This document shows positions 29,379 to 37,826 of a stretch of DNA of 64,000 bases, one piece after another (the first letter of the stretch is position 1; every line of letters starts with the position of its first letter). The notes under the pieces are model-generated. The model was given only the letters and a program-made list of their open reading frames with translations, was not told the DNA's origin and did not search any database. This DNA is from Flavobacterium zepuense (GTDB lineage Bacteria; Bacteroidota; Bacteroidia; Flavobacteriales; Flavobacteriaceae): assembly GCF_007097145.1 (NCBI RefSeq), contig NZ_VJVZ01000001.1, forward strand, positions 598,803 through 662,802. Reading direction: 5' to 3'. Made by a program: the position numbers and the translations under genes.

Positions 29379-29918
29379 ATGAATAATTTAATTAAAATTA
29401 CAATCATTGCATTTTCGCTATTTACTGCAATTTCAAGCAATGCACAAAACCACAAACATGAACACGGATTTAAAATGCCTGCATTAAATCCAAAAAGCCC
29501 GCTGGCTGAATTAAGTGGAAACCACGTGGGTATAAGGGTACCTGATTATGCGGCTGCTATAAAATGGTACACTGAAAAACTGGATTTTCGTATTATCCAT
29601 GAGTGGGATTATGCGGATGAAAAATTAGCCTACCTCGCACCTCCAAATACCAATGAATTCTGGATTGAGATCCTCGCCGGTGGCAAGCTCAGCGAGCCTA
29701 TAATTTATGACGATTTAGGAAAAAGCCTGGAAAAAGCAGGTTTTCACCACATCTGTATGGATGTGACCAATGTAGACAAAACAGTCGCTGAACTTAAAAA
29801 AAGAGGTGTGACCATTATTGGCGAAACATTTTACCTGCCTGCTATTGGCCGTAAATTGGCATTCTTCCAGGATCCCTGGGGAAATATGATCGAATTGTCA
29901 GAACTCGTTAAGAAATAA
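29379..29918 (+). CDS. Exported VOC/glyoxalase-superfamily protein
   Basis: I choose ATG 29379 rather than the in-frame ATG 29352 because it places a clean signal peptide at the N-terminus (MNNLIKITIIAFSLFTAISSNAQ), giving 179 aa. The mature part is one VOC domain: HVGIRVPDYAAAIKWYTEKLDFR at its start, FHHICMDVTNVDKTVAELKKRG in the middle and FFQDPWGNMIELSELV at the end. The conserved His and Glu positions of metal-binding glyoxalase folds are present. Export is unusual for this family. The substrate is unknown. It lies 147 bases after the SDR and may share its transcript. Confidence 0.8.
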   Translation: MNNLIKITIIAFSLFTAISSNAQNHKHEHGFKMPALNPKSPLAELSGNHVGIRVPDYAAAIKWYTEKLDFRIIHEWDYADEKLAYLAPPNTNEFWIEILAGGKLSEPIIYDDLGKSLEKAGFHHICMDVTNVDKTVAELKKRGVTIIGETFYLPAIGRKLAFFQDPWGNMIELSELVKK

Positions 29919-29940
29919 AAAACGCAGATACATTTTAAAT

Positions 29941-29979
29941 AATAACGATGCCTTTGGTCTAACCAAAGGCATCGTTATT
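29941..29979 (+). terminator. Strong hairpin terminator
   Basis: A perfect 18-bp stem (29941-29958 with 29962-29979) with a 3-base loop directly after the VOC gene. As a palindrome it could also stop convergent transcription from the AraC gene on the minus strand. Confidence 0.85.
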
Positions 29980-30120
29980 ATGCAATATTGCTACACGATA
30001 CGAAATGCTATATCTTTAGCTTAGCTGTACACATTTGCAGATTGATCACTTTCAATTGGCACATTAAATTGTTGTCTTCAGCCGCAAAGATGTTATCAAT
30101 TTATGAATATTATTCTAAAA

Positions 30121-31059
30121 TTAAAATTTATCACTGTACGCAGGGGTGTATGCCCTTCGAAATTCATTCGGAGTAAAGCCGGTATTCTTTTTAAAAAAGA
30201 AATTAAAATTAGGCTGATCTGCAAATCCAACAGAGTAGCTAATTTCCTGTAAGGTCCATAGCGTCTGTAATAACATTATTTTGGACTCCTCCAGAATGCG
30301 GTTTTTTATGTGGGTACTCAGGTTTTGACCGGTCTGCTTTTTCACAAGGCTGTTCAGGTGATTGGGATGTAATGAGAGAGAATGCGCAAATTCTTTAGCT
30401 GTCTTTAGCCGTATAGGATTTTCATAATTAATACCAGCCGTTTCCTCTTCCAAAAGATTAAAAAATCTATAGATGTGTGTAAAATCCTCAGTTACAGCAT
30501 CCGGTTCAGAATAATTTGCAATCCGGCAGCTTTCGATAATAATCAGCTGCAGGTAAGCCTGGATAGATTCATGGGTAAAACCTCCCACACGCCCCTCCTC
30601 TTCTTCCAAACTCTTCCATAAATTATTTAGGCGTGGCACTAATAAATCATCAAGTACGATGCCTCTTTTGGCTTTGTCATTAAATATGCCCATCTTTTCC
30701 ATCGTCGACTTAAAAGTAGGATGCTGCTCTATATAATCTTTTTTGAACAGTACATAATATCCTGACTGTGTCTCCTGAAGATTTTGCCAGGAAATAATAT
30801 CATTTGGGTGTACAAAGAAAATCATCGATTTGTCTATGTAATGGGTGTTTAAGCCAATGGTAAAAATCCCTCTGCTATCAGTAAACATAATTATCATGTA
30901 AAACTCACGCCTGTTTGGCGAAAGATAATTGCGGCAGGGAAATTTTTGCCTGTCAACAACTTTAATGGGAAAGTCTTCAAAATGAAGCTGCAGTATAGGG
31001 ACAATATCCTGGATGTCCTTTAGCATTTCAATCGTTTTAGTCGTTGTGGTCTCCTTCAT
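30121..31059 (-). CDS. AraC-family transcriptional regulator
   Basis: 312 aa with an N-terminal cupin-like sensing domain (CRNYLSPNRREFYMIIMF, HPNDIISWQNL) and a C-terminal double helix-turn-helix (about 214-304: TAKEFAHSLSLHPNHLNSLVKK, LQEISYSVGFADQPNFNFFFKK, GFTPNEFRR). It is a close paralogue of the regulator at 32780, with matching blocks throughout both domains. It is divergent from the HbpS/SDR pair at 31409 and convergent with the SDR/VOC pair. Because the two paralogues sit among three promoters with the same upstream motif, these are their likely targets. The inducer is unknown. Confidence 0.9.
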   Translation of the reverse strand: MKETTTTKTIEMLKDIQDIVPILQLHFEDFPIKVVDRQKFPCRNYLSPNRREFYMIIMFTDSRGIFTIGLNTHYIDKSMIFFVHPNDIISWQNLQETQSGYYVLFKKDYIEQHPTFKSTMEKMGIFNDKAKRGIVLDDLLVPRLNNLWKSLEEEEGRVGGFTHESIQAYLQLIIIESCRIANYSEPDAVTEDFTHIYRFFNLLEEETAGINYENPIRLKTAKEFAHSLSLHPNHLNSLVKKQTGQNLSTHIKNRILEESKIMLLQTLWTLQEISYSVGFADQPNFNFFFKKNTGFTPNEFRRAYTPAYSDKF

Positions 31060-31294
31060 GTCTTTAAAATGAATTAGATGGCCAGGTTTGATGCATACCG
31101 AGACAGCCTTTGTAAGCTAATAAAATAATAACCGAATTAAACCTTAACCAATTCAAAATTAAGCTTTTTCCAAACACAATTTTGACTTGAAGTCCTATAT
31201 CCTAAAGAAAAATAAAATATTATTGAAAAATCAAACATATTATATTTTTTAAAGCTTTGATTTTTAGATGTTTAAATATTACGTTTTATTAATC
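31060..31294. other. Divergent regulatory gap
   Basis: AT-rich gap between the AraC gene (minus) and operator site 2 (plus); with that site it makes up a 349-base interval without a gene. It must contain the AraC promoter, but I see no exact TTTG-N19-TAnnTTTG match. Confidence 0.4.
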
Positions 31295-31365
31295 TTTGAT
31301 TTTCATAATCATGCCTTTGTTATTCGTATAACCTACCTCTTGGTTTCGTTGCAACTTTGCTTCAG
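31295..31365 (+). promoter_or_regulatory. Shared AraC-type operator and promoter, site 2
   Basis: TTTGATTTTCATAATCATGC, then CTTTGTTATTCGTATAACCT, then GCAACTTTG (G at 31359). Spacing from the first TGA to that G is 62 bases, as in sites 1 and 3. Lies before the HbpS-like gene at 31409. Confidence 0.7.
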
Positions 31366-31408
31366 AGAAAATCACTAAACAACCTCATAATTATAAAAAG
31401 AAAATATT

Positions 31409-31804
31409 ATGGAAACTACTCACAAACAAGCATTTAAATCTTTAGGCCAGGCCATAGATAAAGCAAACCAAATTGGTGTAAATGCTAACATTACCGTGCT
31501 GGATACCGCAGGGCATATTAAAGCCTTTATAAGGATGGATGAAGCTTTTATAGGATCAATTGACATTGCAATGGGCAAGGCAAAAACAGCCATGCTGTTC
31601 AGGATGAACTCAGAGGCTGTGGGCGAATTCTTAAACCCCGAAAACAAAACCTACGGTATGGTAAATACCAGCGGTGGCCTGGTAGGTTTTAAGGGTGGTA
31701 TGCCGGTAAAATCTGCCAATGGTATCATAGCCTACATAGGCGTATCGGGCGGCAGCCCGGATCAGGACTTTGAAATAGCAACCGCGGGAAGCGAGATACA
31801 ATAA
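31409..31804 (+). CDS. HbpS/GlcG-like (DUF336) protein
   Basis: 131 aa with the features of the GlcG/HbpS family: ANQIGVNANITVLDTAGHIKAFIRMDEA at the N-terminus, then SIDIAMGKAKTAMLF, and the Gly-rich end GGMPVKSANGIIAYIGVSGG. Members bind heme or corrinoids, or are accessory proteins of oxidation pathways, and form multimers. No signal peptide is seen, so it should be cytoplasmic. It is the first gene after operator site 2, and an SDR gene follows 64 bases downstream, so the two probably form one unit. Confidence 0.85.
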   Translation: METTHKQAFKSLGQAIDKANQIGVNANITVLDTAGHIKAFIRMDEAFIGSIDIAMGKAKTAMLFRMNSEAVGEFLNPENKTYGMVNTSGGLVGFKGGMPVKSANGIIAYIGVSGGSPDQDFEIATAGSEIQ

Positions 31805-31868
31805 TTAAATAACAAATTTCAAAACAATAACAATCAATCATTTTTTAACAAATTAAAATTTAGAAATC

Positions 31869-32678
31869 ATGTCAGCAACAAAAACAATTCTTATTACAGG
31901 AGCAGGTTCAGGATTTGGCGAAGGTGCAGCAATAGGCTTAGCACAACAAGGCCATAATGTAATTGCCACAGTGCAAATATTACCACAATTAAACGCCCTG
32001 AGGGAAAAAGCCGCAGCGCTCGGGTTAAACAACCTTCGCGTAGAAAAACTGGACATATTAGACCATTACGATGTAGAGAACGGGCTTAAATGGGATTTTG
32101 ATATCTTTTTTAGCAATGCCGGTTATGGCGAGAGCGGCCCGGTTAGTGAGATACCATTAGATTTGGTACGTAAAAACTTCGAAATAAATGTTTTTGCACC
32201 ACTTGCCTTTGCACAACGCTTTGCCCGCAAACTAATAGATGAGAAACGCAGCGGTAAAATCGTGTTTACATCATCAATGGGCGGGTTGTTTACCCCGGCA
32301 GGTTTTGGTACGTATGTAGCTACAAAACATGCTTTAGAATCGGTTGCCGAAGCCATGCAACAGGAGCTTAAACCTTTTGATATTAAAGTGCAAACCATTA
32401 ACCCCGGCCCATACCTTACCGGTTATAATGAGAATATGGCCGACACTGCTTTCCGCTGGTTGGATGACAGCGTAAACTTTACCAAACGTGCCGAGCTTAA
32501 AGCCACTTTTGATGCTATGCTTGGTGTGCCGGAGGGCCGCCTTGACCCTAAAGAAATGATAGACGCGATGATTGCCATTGTGCCTTCTGACACCGGTAAA
32601 TTCCGTAATGTAGTGCCACAGGCTATTGAGGATATGCTTAAAGAATCACAGCGCAATGCGTGGGAAGCTACCATATAA
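31869..32678 (+). CDS. Short-chain dehydrogenase/reductase
   Basis: 269 aa with TGAGSGFGEG (residues 10-19), SNAGYG at about 80, SSMGG with the catalytic Ser, and YVATK with Tyr149/Lys153. It is a classical SDR of the subgroup with an extended C-terminus (VPEGRLDPKEMIDAMIAIVP). The cofactor motif is intact, so an NAD(P)-dependent oxidoreductase is expected; the substrate is unknown. It probably shares the transcript of the HbpS-like gene and ends in the hairpin at 32719. Its base composition is richer in G and C than the Rhs region. Confidence 0.88.
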   Translation: MSATKTILITGAGSGFGEGAAIGLAQQGHNVIATVQILPQLNALREKAAALGLNNLRVEKLDILDHYDVENGLKWDFDIFFSNAGYGESGPVSEIPLDLVRKNFEINVFAPLAFAQRFARKLIDEKRSGKIVFTSSMGGLFTPAGFGTYVATKHALESVAEAMQQELKPFDIKVQTINPGPYLTGYNENMADTAFRWLDDSVNFTKRAELKATFDAMLGVPEGRLDPKEMIDAMIAIVPSDTGKFRNVVPQAIEDMLKESQRNAWEATI

Positions 32679-32718
32679 ATAAAATTGGAGCAGCAACAGC
32701 TGTAATATACATTGTAAG

Positions 32719-32753
32719 AAAAGCACTAACTTAATTAAAGTTGGTGCTTTTTT
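32719..32753 (+). terminator. Terminator after the HbpS-SDR pair
   Basis: AAAAGCAC-TAACTT pairs with AAAGTTGGTGCTTTT around a short AATT loop, followed by TTTTTTG. It lies between the SDR gene and the next AraC gene. Confidence 0.75.
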
Positions 32754-32779
32754 GATTAACTTTATCCTACCAATAAGCT

Positions 32780-33709
32780 ATGCAAATGATACGTAATACG
32801 TTAGACAGTAAAGAGATAAACACCCTGCGCGACCTGCCGGATATGATACCGGTTTTCCGCGAATTTTTTGAAGACTGGACCATCAGGGTATTTAACCGCC
32901 AGCAGCACGAGTGCCGCAACTACCTTTCGCCCAACCGCAGGGAATTTTACAAGATATTATTAATTACCAAAGGGGCGGGGGTATTTACAATGGGGCTTAA
33001 TACCTATTATGTAGAGGAACCTACGCTGTTGTTCATCCACCCAAATGATATTATTTCCTGGAAGAACCTTTCAGAAGAGTCGGGTGGTTACTATGTGTTG
33101 TTTAAAAAATCGTTTGTAAGCCACCATCTACAGCTTAAAGCAATTATCGACAAGTTTGCTTTGTTTTCAGATAAGGCTAAAAGTGTTATCCGTCTTACCG
33201 AAGACGAAGTGCCCCGCATAACCCAGTATTTTGAAAAAATGCAGGCCGAAGAACAGGATACCGATAATGCCGACTATAAAGAAGATGCCATGCAGGCATT
33301 TTTGCAACTGTTAATGGTAGAGAGCATGAAGGTGGCGCGCTACCCAAAACCCGATGAGGTTACCGAGGATTTCTCGCACATACACCACTTTTTTAATCTT
33401 TTAGAGCGCGAAACATCGGGCATTAATTACGAAACGCCCATACGTATTAAAACCGCCAAGGAGTTTGCCTCTGATTTGCAAATGCACCCTAATTACTTAA
33501 ATGCGCTGCTTAAAAAACATACAGGCCAAAATGCCAGTACGCACATTCGTAACCGTATATTAGATGAAGCCAAAGCACTGTTAGTACAAACTGACTGGAG
33601 CCTTCAGGATATAAGTTACAGCATAGGTTTTGCAGAGCAGCCTAATTTTAATTTCTTTTTCAAAAAAAACACCGGCATTACACCCGCTGAATTTAGGAAG
33701 AGTTTTTAA
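32780..33709 (+). CDS. AraC-family transcriptional regulator
   Basis: 309 aa, a paralogue of the regulator at 30121. The N-terminal domain has CRNYLSPNRREFYKILL and HPNDIISWKNL; the C-terminal double HTH (about 219-308) has TAKEFASDLQMHPNYLNALLKK and LQDISYSIGFAEQPNFNFFFKK with GITPAEFRK at the end. It is flanked by two terminators (32719 and 33736), so it is a single-gene unit. It lies between two gene sets that carry the same operator motif (sites 2 and 3). I infer that it and its paralogue compete for, or share, these sites. Confidence 0.9.
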   Translation: MQMIRNTLDSKEINTLRDLPDMIPVFREFFEDWTIRVFNRQQHECRNYLSPNRREFYKILLITKGAGVFTMGLNTYYVEEPTLLFIHPNDIISWKNLSEESGGYYVLFKKSFVSHHLQLKAIIDKFALFSDKAKSVIRLTEDEVPRITQYFEKMQAEEQDTDNADYKEDAMQAFLQLLMVESMKVARYPKPDEVTEDFSHIHHFFNLLERETSGINYETPIRIKTAKEFASDLQMHPNYLNALLKKHTGQNASTHIRNRILDEAKALLVQTDWSLQDISYSIGFAEQPNFNFFFKKNTGITPAEFRKSF

Positions 33710-33735
33710 CCTATACATTCCTGTTTATACCTATA

Positions 33736-33763
33736 GCCTTCCGATAAACCGGAGGGCTTTTTT
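33736..33763 (+). terminator. Terminator after the second AraC gene
   Basis: GCCTTCCG and CGGAGGGC pair (one G-T) around a 6-base loop and are followed by TTTTTT. Confidence 0.8.
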
Positions 33764-33803
33764 GTGCCGGCACAGATAAAAAAAACGCATCTGCATATCC
33801 GAA

Positions 33804-33876
33804 TCTTTGAAATTCATAAGTACTGCTTTGTTATTGGTAAAGCCTAAGGCACGGTTTATATAGAACTTTGTATCAA
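33804..33876 (+). promoter_or_regulatory. Shared AraC-type operator and promoter, site 3
   Basis: CTTTGAAATTCATAAGTACT and GCTTTGTTATTGGTAAAGCC, then GAACTTTG (G at 33870). Spacing from the first TGA to that G is again 62 bases. It precedes the five-gene set 33927-37602. Confidence 0.7.
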
Positions 33877-33926
33877 CAAAATAGGAGGTTTAAACTCCAT
33901 ATATAAATCATAAATAATAACAAAAA

Positions 33927-34571
33927 ATGAGCAAGTCAATATTAATTATTGGGACAGGTTCAGGCTTAAGCCAGGGCGTAGCCGAAAAATTTGCCGCGCA
34001 GGGTTTTACAGTAAGCCTTATTAGCCGTAACGCCCAAAACCTTGAAAACATCAAGCAACAGCTAAATGCCAAGGGTATAGAAGTTACTTACGCAGCTGCC
34101 GATGCAGGCAACGCGCAACAGCTAAGTACAGCAATTACAAATTTATCAGAATTTAATTCAGGGTTTGATGTAGTGCTTTACAACGCAGCCGTCCTTAAGG
34201 CAAAAGACATTTTTGAAGAAACATCAGCAAGTCTTACGGAAGAATTCACCATCAATGTAGCCAATGCATTGCACTCTTTGCAAATGGCTTATCCGGGGCT
34301 TAAACAAAAACAGGGTGCCTTTTTGCTTACCGGCGGCGGCCTTAGCGTTAACCCAAGCGCCGACTATGGGTCGCTTTCCATCGGTAAAGCAGGGTTGCGC
34401 AGCCTGGCTTATCAACTGCACGAGCGCCTAAAACAAGATAACATTTATGTAGGGCTCCTAACCGTTGCCGGCTTCATTAAACCCGAAAGCCCAACGCATT
34501 CGCCGGCTGTTTTGGCTGATCTGTTCTGGAACCTGTACAATGAGAGAACAGCCGTAGAATTTCAACAATAA
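33927..34571 (+). CDS. Atypical short-chain dehydrogenase-like protein
   Basis: 214 aa with a Rossmann-type start (ILIIGTGSGLSQG) and NAAVL in place of NAG. The usual YxxxK is altered: the residue four before Lys154 is Leu150 (SLSIGKAG), and the only nearby Tyr is at 147. The catalytic Ser region is TGGGLS. The fold is clearly SDR, but normal Tyr-Lys catalysis is doubtful. It is first in a five-gene unit with an ABM monooxygenase, another SDR, a SnoaL-like protein and a bestrophin, just after operator site 3. It may bind a cofactor or act as a non-classical reductase. Confidence 0.8.
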   Translation: MSKSILIIGTGSGLSQGVAEKFAAQGFTVSLISRNAQNLENIKQQLNAKGIEVTYAAADAGNAQQLSTAITNLSEFNSGFDVVLYNAAVLKAKDIFEETSASLTEEFTINVANALHSLQMAYPGLKQKQGAFLLTGGGLSVNPSADYGSLSIGKAGLRSLAYQLHERLKQDNIYVGLLTVAGFIKPESPTHSPAVLADLFWNLYNERTAVEFQQ

Positions 34572-34576
34572 TAATC

Positions 34577-35221
34577 ATGACAACACATAATCAAAACCTA
34601 AATGCGGTAACCTTATTTGTTAAGGTTGCCGCCAAACCCCAAAGCAACCAAAAAGCTAAAGAGGCTTTGTTAGCCGATGTTAATGGGGCACGTACCGAAG
34701 CCGGCAACTATAAAATGGAATTGTATAAAGCCGAAGGTAAACCGGATGCTTTTTACCTTTTTGAGCGCTGGCAGGACCAGGCAGCCTTGGAGGAACATTT
34801 TAAGCAACCCTATACTACCGGAGCATTCGATCTTCAAAAAGCCGACCTTAACGAGCCGATTACGATGAATTACCTTACCGATCTTTGGCCTTTAGCCGAA
34901 GGTTTAAAAAAGCAGGATCATAAGCCGTTAACCACGCTCATAGTAACTTTTGAGGTAAAACCCGGCAATGGCGATGCCCTTGTAGCGCTATTTAAAGAGT
35001 TTGTGCCGCTGGTAAGGCAGGAGCCGGGTAATGTAGAGTTTCACTTTCATAGTGTTAAGGGTAACGACAACCTGTTTGTATTGTACGAGCGTTGGGAAAC
35101 CCAGCAAGACCTTGATGCGCATAATCAGTTGGCATCTACTGCCAGGCTTGTGCAAAACGTTAGCCAACTGGTTACTGCGCCTGTTACAGACTTTATATTG
35201 TTCACTAAAGACATCAGCTAA
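34577..35221 (+). CDS. Tandem ABM-type monooxygenase-like protein
   Basis: 214 aa made of two antibiotic-biosynthesis-monooxygenase (ABM) domains. The first (about 10-85) has VKVAAKPQSNQKAKEALLAD and FYLFERWQDQAALEEHFKQP. The second (about 112-195) has TLIVTFEVKPGNGDALVALF and FVLYERWETQQDLDAHNQL. The E/F-R-W signature occurs in both. ABM domains are small cofactor-poor oxygenases or their structural relatives; most are single-domain dimers, and this protein would be a fused pseudo-dimer. It starts 5 bases after the SDR-like gene and ends 12 bases before the next SDR, in one operon. Confidence 0.85.
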   Translation: MTTHNQNLNAVTLFVKVAAKPQSNQKAKEALLADVNGARTEAGNYKMELYKAEGKPDAFYLFERWQDQAALEEHFKQPYTTGAFDLQKADLNEPITMNYLTDLWPLAEGLKKQDHKPLTTLIVTFEVKPGNGDALVALFKEFVPLVRQEPGNVEFHFHSVKGNDNLFVLYERWETQQDLDAHNQLASTARLVQNVSQLVTAPVTDFILFTKDIS

Positions 35222-35233
35222 AAACATCTCATC

Positions 35234-36076
35234 ATGAAAAATAATAAAATATGGCTTGTAACCGGAGCCTCGCAGGGGCTTGGCCTTGCCACGGTAAAAT
35301 ACCTGCTGTCCAGACAGCAGACTGTAATTGCCACCACGCGTAACGCCGATGCGTTTGATAGCACAGTACGCACCAACCCACTATTGGAAGTCATCTCGCT
35401 TGACCTGACAAGCGAAACGGCGGTTAAGGATGCCGTGGCAAACATTGCTGCCAAATATGGCGGTATAGATATGCTTATAAACAATGCCGGCTACGGCTTT
35501 GCAGGGGCTGTTGAAGAAGCTGCCGAAGAAGAAGTGGCTAAAGTTATGGCTGTTAATTTTGAGGCATCAATACGGATGACGCGTAATGTACTGCCGGTAA
35601 TGAGAAAGGCCGGTGCAGGGCATATTATAAACCTTTCATCCATTCAGGGCCTTGCAAGCACACCGGGTTTTGGCATCTATAACGCCGCCAAATATGCCGT
35701 TGAAGGTTTTTCTGAAGCCTTATACCATGAGGTAAAAGGCCTGGGTATTAAAGTTACTATTATAGAGCCGGGAGCATTCAGGACCAATTTTTTAGATAAC
35801 TCGCTGGCCGTAGCGCAAACTATCATTGCCGACTATGAAGCCACTGCGGGCAACTTTAAAAACGTGCTGAAAGCCAATAACGGCATCCAGCCAGGCAACC
35901 CTGATAAGGCAGCCAAAGCTATAGTAGCGGTAACTGAAATGGATGAACCGCCTTTGCGGTTGCTCTTAGGTGGAGATGCCTATAACCGCGCCACTAAAAA
36001 ACTAGCTGATACGCAGGAAGAATTTGAACGCATGAAAACGGTAAGCCTTTCTACAGGCTTTGCCGATAATTTATAA
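35234..36076 (+). CDS. Short-chain dehydrogenase/reductase
   Basis: 280 aa with TGASQGLG (residues 9-16), NNAGYG at about 84, LSSIQG and YNAAK with Tyr149/Lys153. All four classical SDR motifs are present, so an NAD(P)-dependent oxidoreductase is expected. Its extended C-terminus (MDEPPLRLLLGGDAYNRATKKL) resembles that of the 285-aa SDR at 28374, so the two are paralogues in two units with the same operator motif. Third gene of the operon starting at 33927; the substrate cannot be told. Confidence 0.9.
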   Translation: MKNNKIWLVTGASQGLGLATVKYLLSRQQTVIATTRNADAFDSTVRTNPLLEVISLDLTSETAVKDAVANIAAKYGGIDMLINNAGYGFAGAVEEAAEEEVAKVMAVNFEASIRMTRNVLPVMRKAGAGHIINLSSIQGLASTPGFGIYNAAKYAVEGFSEALYHEVKGLGIKVTIIEPGAFRTNFLDNSLAVAQTIIADYEATAGNFKNVLKANNGIQPGNPDKAAKAIVAVTEMDEPPLRLLLGGDAYNRATKKLADTQEEFERMKTVSLSTGFADNL

Positions 36077-36094
36077 CCAAATAAAACTATTATT

Positions 36095-36571
36095 ATGAAA
36101 GCTATTAAATTAAACATGATCGCAATTTTGTTTGCGGCCACAGGTATTACTGCAAACGCACAAACACCGGAGGATAACAAGAAAATAATTAGTGCCGGTT
36201 TTGAACGCTGGGCTAAAGGAGAGGGCAGTTTTTTTGACCTCCTTACCGATGATGTGCAATGGACAATTAATGGCAGCGCGCCCTTATCTAAAACCTATAA
36301 CGGCAAGCAGCAGTTTTTAAATGAAGTTATCAATCCGCTCAACGAGCGGCTGTCGCAAAAAATAGTGCCCACCGTACGCAGCCTGTATGCAGAGGGCGAT
36401 ACTGTCATTGCCCTTATTGATGGCAAGGCTACTGCTAAAGATGGAAAATCGTACAACATGTCTTACGCCTGGTTCATGCAGATGAAAGATGGAAAGATAG
36501 TTCATGTTGATGCATTTTTAGATGGGATACAATTTGCAGATATCTTTAAAAGGATTCGTGCCGGGAATTAA
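36095..36571 (+). CDS. Exported SnoaL/NTF2-like protein
   Basis: 158 aa with a signal peptide (MKAIKLNMIAILFAATGITANAQ) and one NTF2-like domain: FERWAKGEGSFFDLLTDDVQWTI, then VIALIDGKATAKDGKSYNMSYAWF and IVHVDAFLDG. The family includes ketosteroid-isomerase-like and polyketide-cyclase-like proteins. Catalytic residues are not clear here. It is 18 bases after the SDR gene and 29 before the bestrophin gene. Like the VOC protein at 29379, it is an exported member of a usually cytoplasmic family. Confidence 0.8.
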   Translation: MKAIKLNMIAILFAATGITANAQTPEDNKKIISAGFERWAKGEGSFFDLLTDDVQWTINGSAPLSKTYNGKQQFLNEVINPLNERLSQKIVPTVRSLYAEGDTVIALIDGKATAKDGKSYNMSYAWFMQMKDGKIVHVDAFLDGIQFADIFKRIRAGN

Positions 36572-36600
36572 AATTTAAAATTCAATCTAAATTTAAAATC

Positions 36601-37602
36601 ATGCATGCAGGAAGACGTTACTCCTTACCGGAATTTTTAGTTTGGTCACGACGCAGTATTTACTATGTGTTTATAGTAGCCGCAGTGCCGGTGCTACTGT
36701 ACAAATGGTGCGGCATGAGCTGGCTGCATATTCCGTGGGCGCCCGTTACGCTTATAGGTACCGCAGCAGTATTTATTACCGGGTTCCGGAATAACGCTAC
36801 CTATGCAAGGTCTTGGGAAGCCCGCCAGATATGGGGTGCCATTGTAAACAGTAGCCGCTCATGGGGAATTATGGCCAAAGAATTTATCACAACAGATGCT
36901 CCTAAGCTGCAGGATATACAGCGGACACTTATTTACAGGCACATTGCATGGCTCACGGCACTGCGGTTTCAGTTGCGCCAGCCAAGGGAATGGGAAAACG
37001 TTCGGGTACAGGCCAAGTATAGGGAGTATTCTAAAAAATATGCGGTATCAGAATGGGAAGAAACCCTACACGATAACCTCACTAAATTTTTGCCTGCTGA
37101 TGAATTGGTTCTGATTGAAAAGGCTGCAAATCCTGCGGCGCAAATCATCAGGCTGCAATCAGAGCACATTACGGCACTGAACTATGAGAACACGATCGAA
37201 ACCCTTAAGTATGTCGAGATGGTTACTGTTTTAAAAGAACTTTATGACCAGCAGGGGCGTAACGAGCGTATTAAAAACTTTCCGTACCCCAGGCAGTTTG
37301 CCAGCATCAGCCTGTTTTTTACCCACCTGTTTATATTTATGACACCCCTTGGCATCATAAAAGAATTCGACAACCTGGGCACCTATGGCATCTGGCTTAC
37401 CATACCGTTCAGCATGATCATCGGGTGGATATTTCTTGTCCTTGAAAATGTTGGGGAAAGCACAGAAAATCCTTTTGAAGGCGGAGCAAACGACATTCCG
37501 ATAACGGCAATGAGCAGGACCATTGAAATAGATTTAAGGGAAATGCTTGGTGAAACAGATATTCCTCCCGCAATGAAACCTGTGAATAATATACTGATGT
37601 AG
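36601..37602 (+). CDS. Bestrophin-like (UPF0187/YneE) membrane channel protein
   Basis: 333 aa with two N-terminal membrane segments (about 18-60), the conserved RNNATYARSWEARQIWGAIVNSSRSW block (about 63-88) and two more segments (about 235-285), followed by NVGESTENPFEGGANDIPI. This block is a signature of bacterial bestrophin homologues, pentameric ion channels. The ion cannot be inferred. It is the last gene of the operon that begins at 33927. Confidence 0.9.
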   Translation: MHAGRRYSLPEFLVWSRRSIYYVFIVAAVPVLLYKWCGMSWLHIPWAPVTLIGTAAVFITGFRNNATYARSWEARQIWGAIVNSSRSWGIMAKEFITTDAPKLQDIQRTLIYRHIAWLTALRFQLRQPREWENVRVQAKYREYSKKYAVSEWEETLHDNLTKFLPADELVLIEKAANPAAQIIRLQSEHITALNYENTIETLKYVEMVTVLKELYDQQGRNERIKNFPYPRQFASISLFFTHLFIFMTPLGIIKEFDNLGTYGIWLTIPFSMIIGWIFLVLENVGESTENPFEGGANDIPITAMSRTIEIDLREMLGETDIPPAMKPVNNILM

Positions 37603-37826
37603 TGTAATATAAACTTAAAAAAAGTATTTAAAACCATATCTGTTATGCTTCTTAGCTGTGTATTGCAATCAGGATGATCTACAAACTTCAACTGGTAAGT
37701 ACATAAACTTAGAAATTCAGGCTTAAGACATCAACGTCATTAGGGCTACAACAAAACTCACTACAGTTACAATTACATCTTTGTTTCTCTTAATCTTTGC
37801 ACTGTTAACTAAAAGAATCATTAACG

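Noticed and set aside
29988..30176. 62-aa plus-strand open frame after the VOC gene
   Set aside because: It follows a strong terminator, overlaps the end of the AraC gene and has no protein-like pattern.
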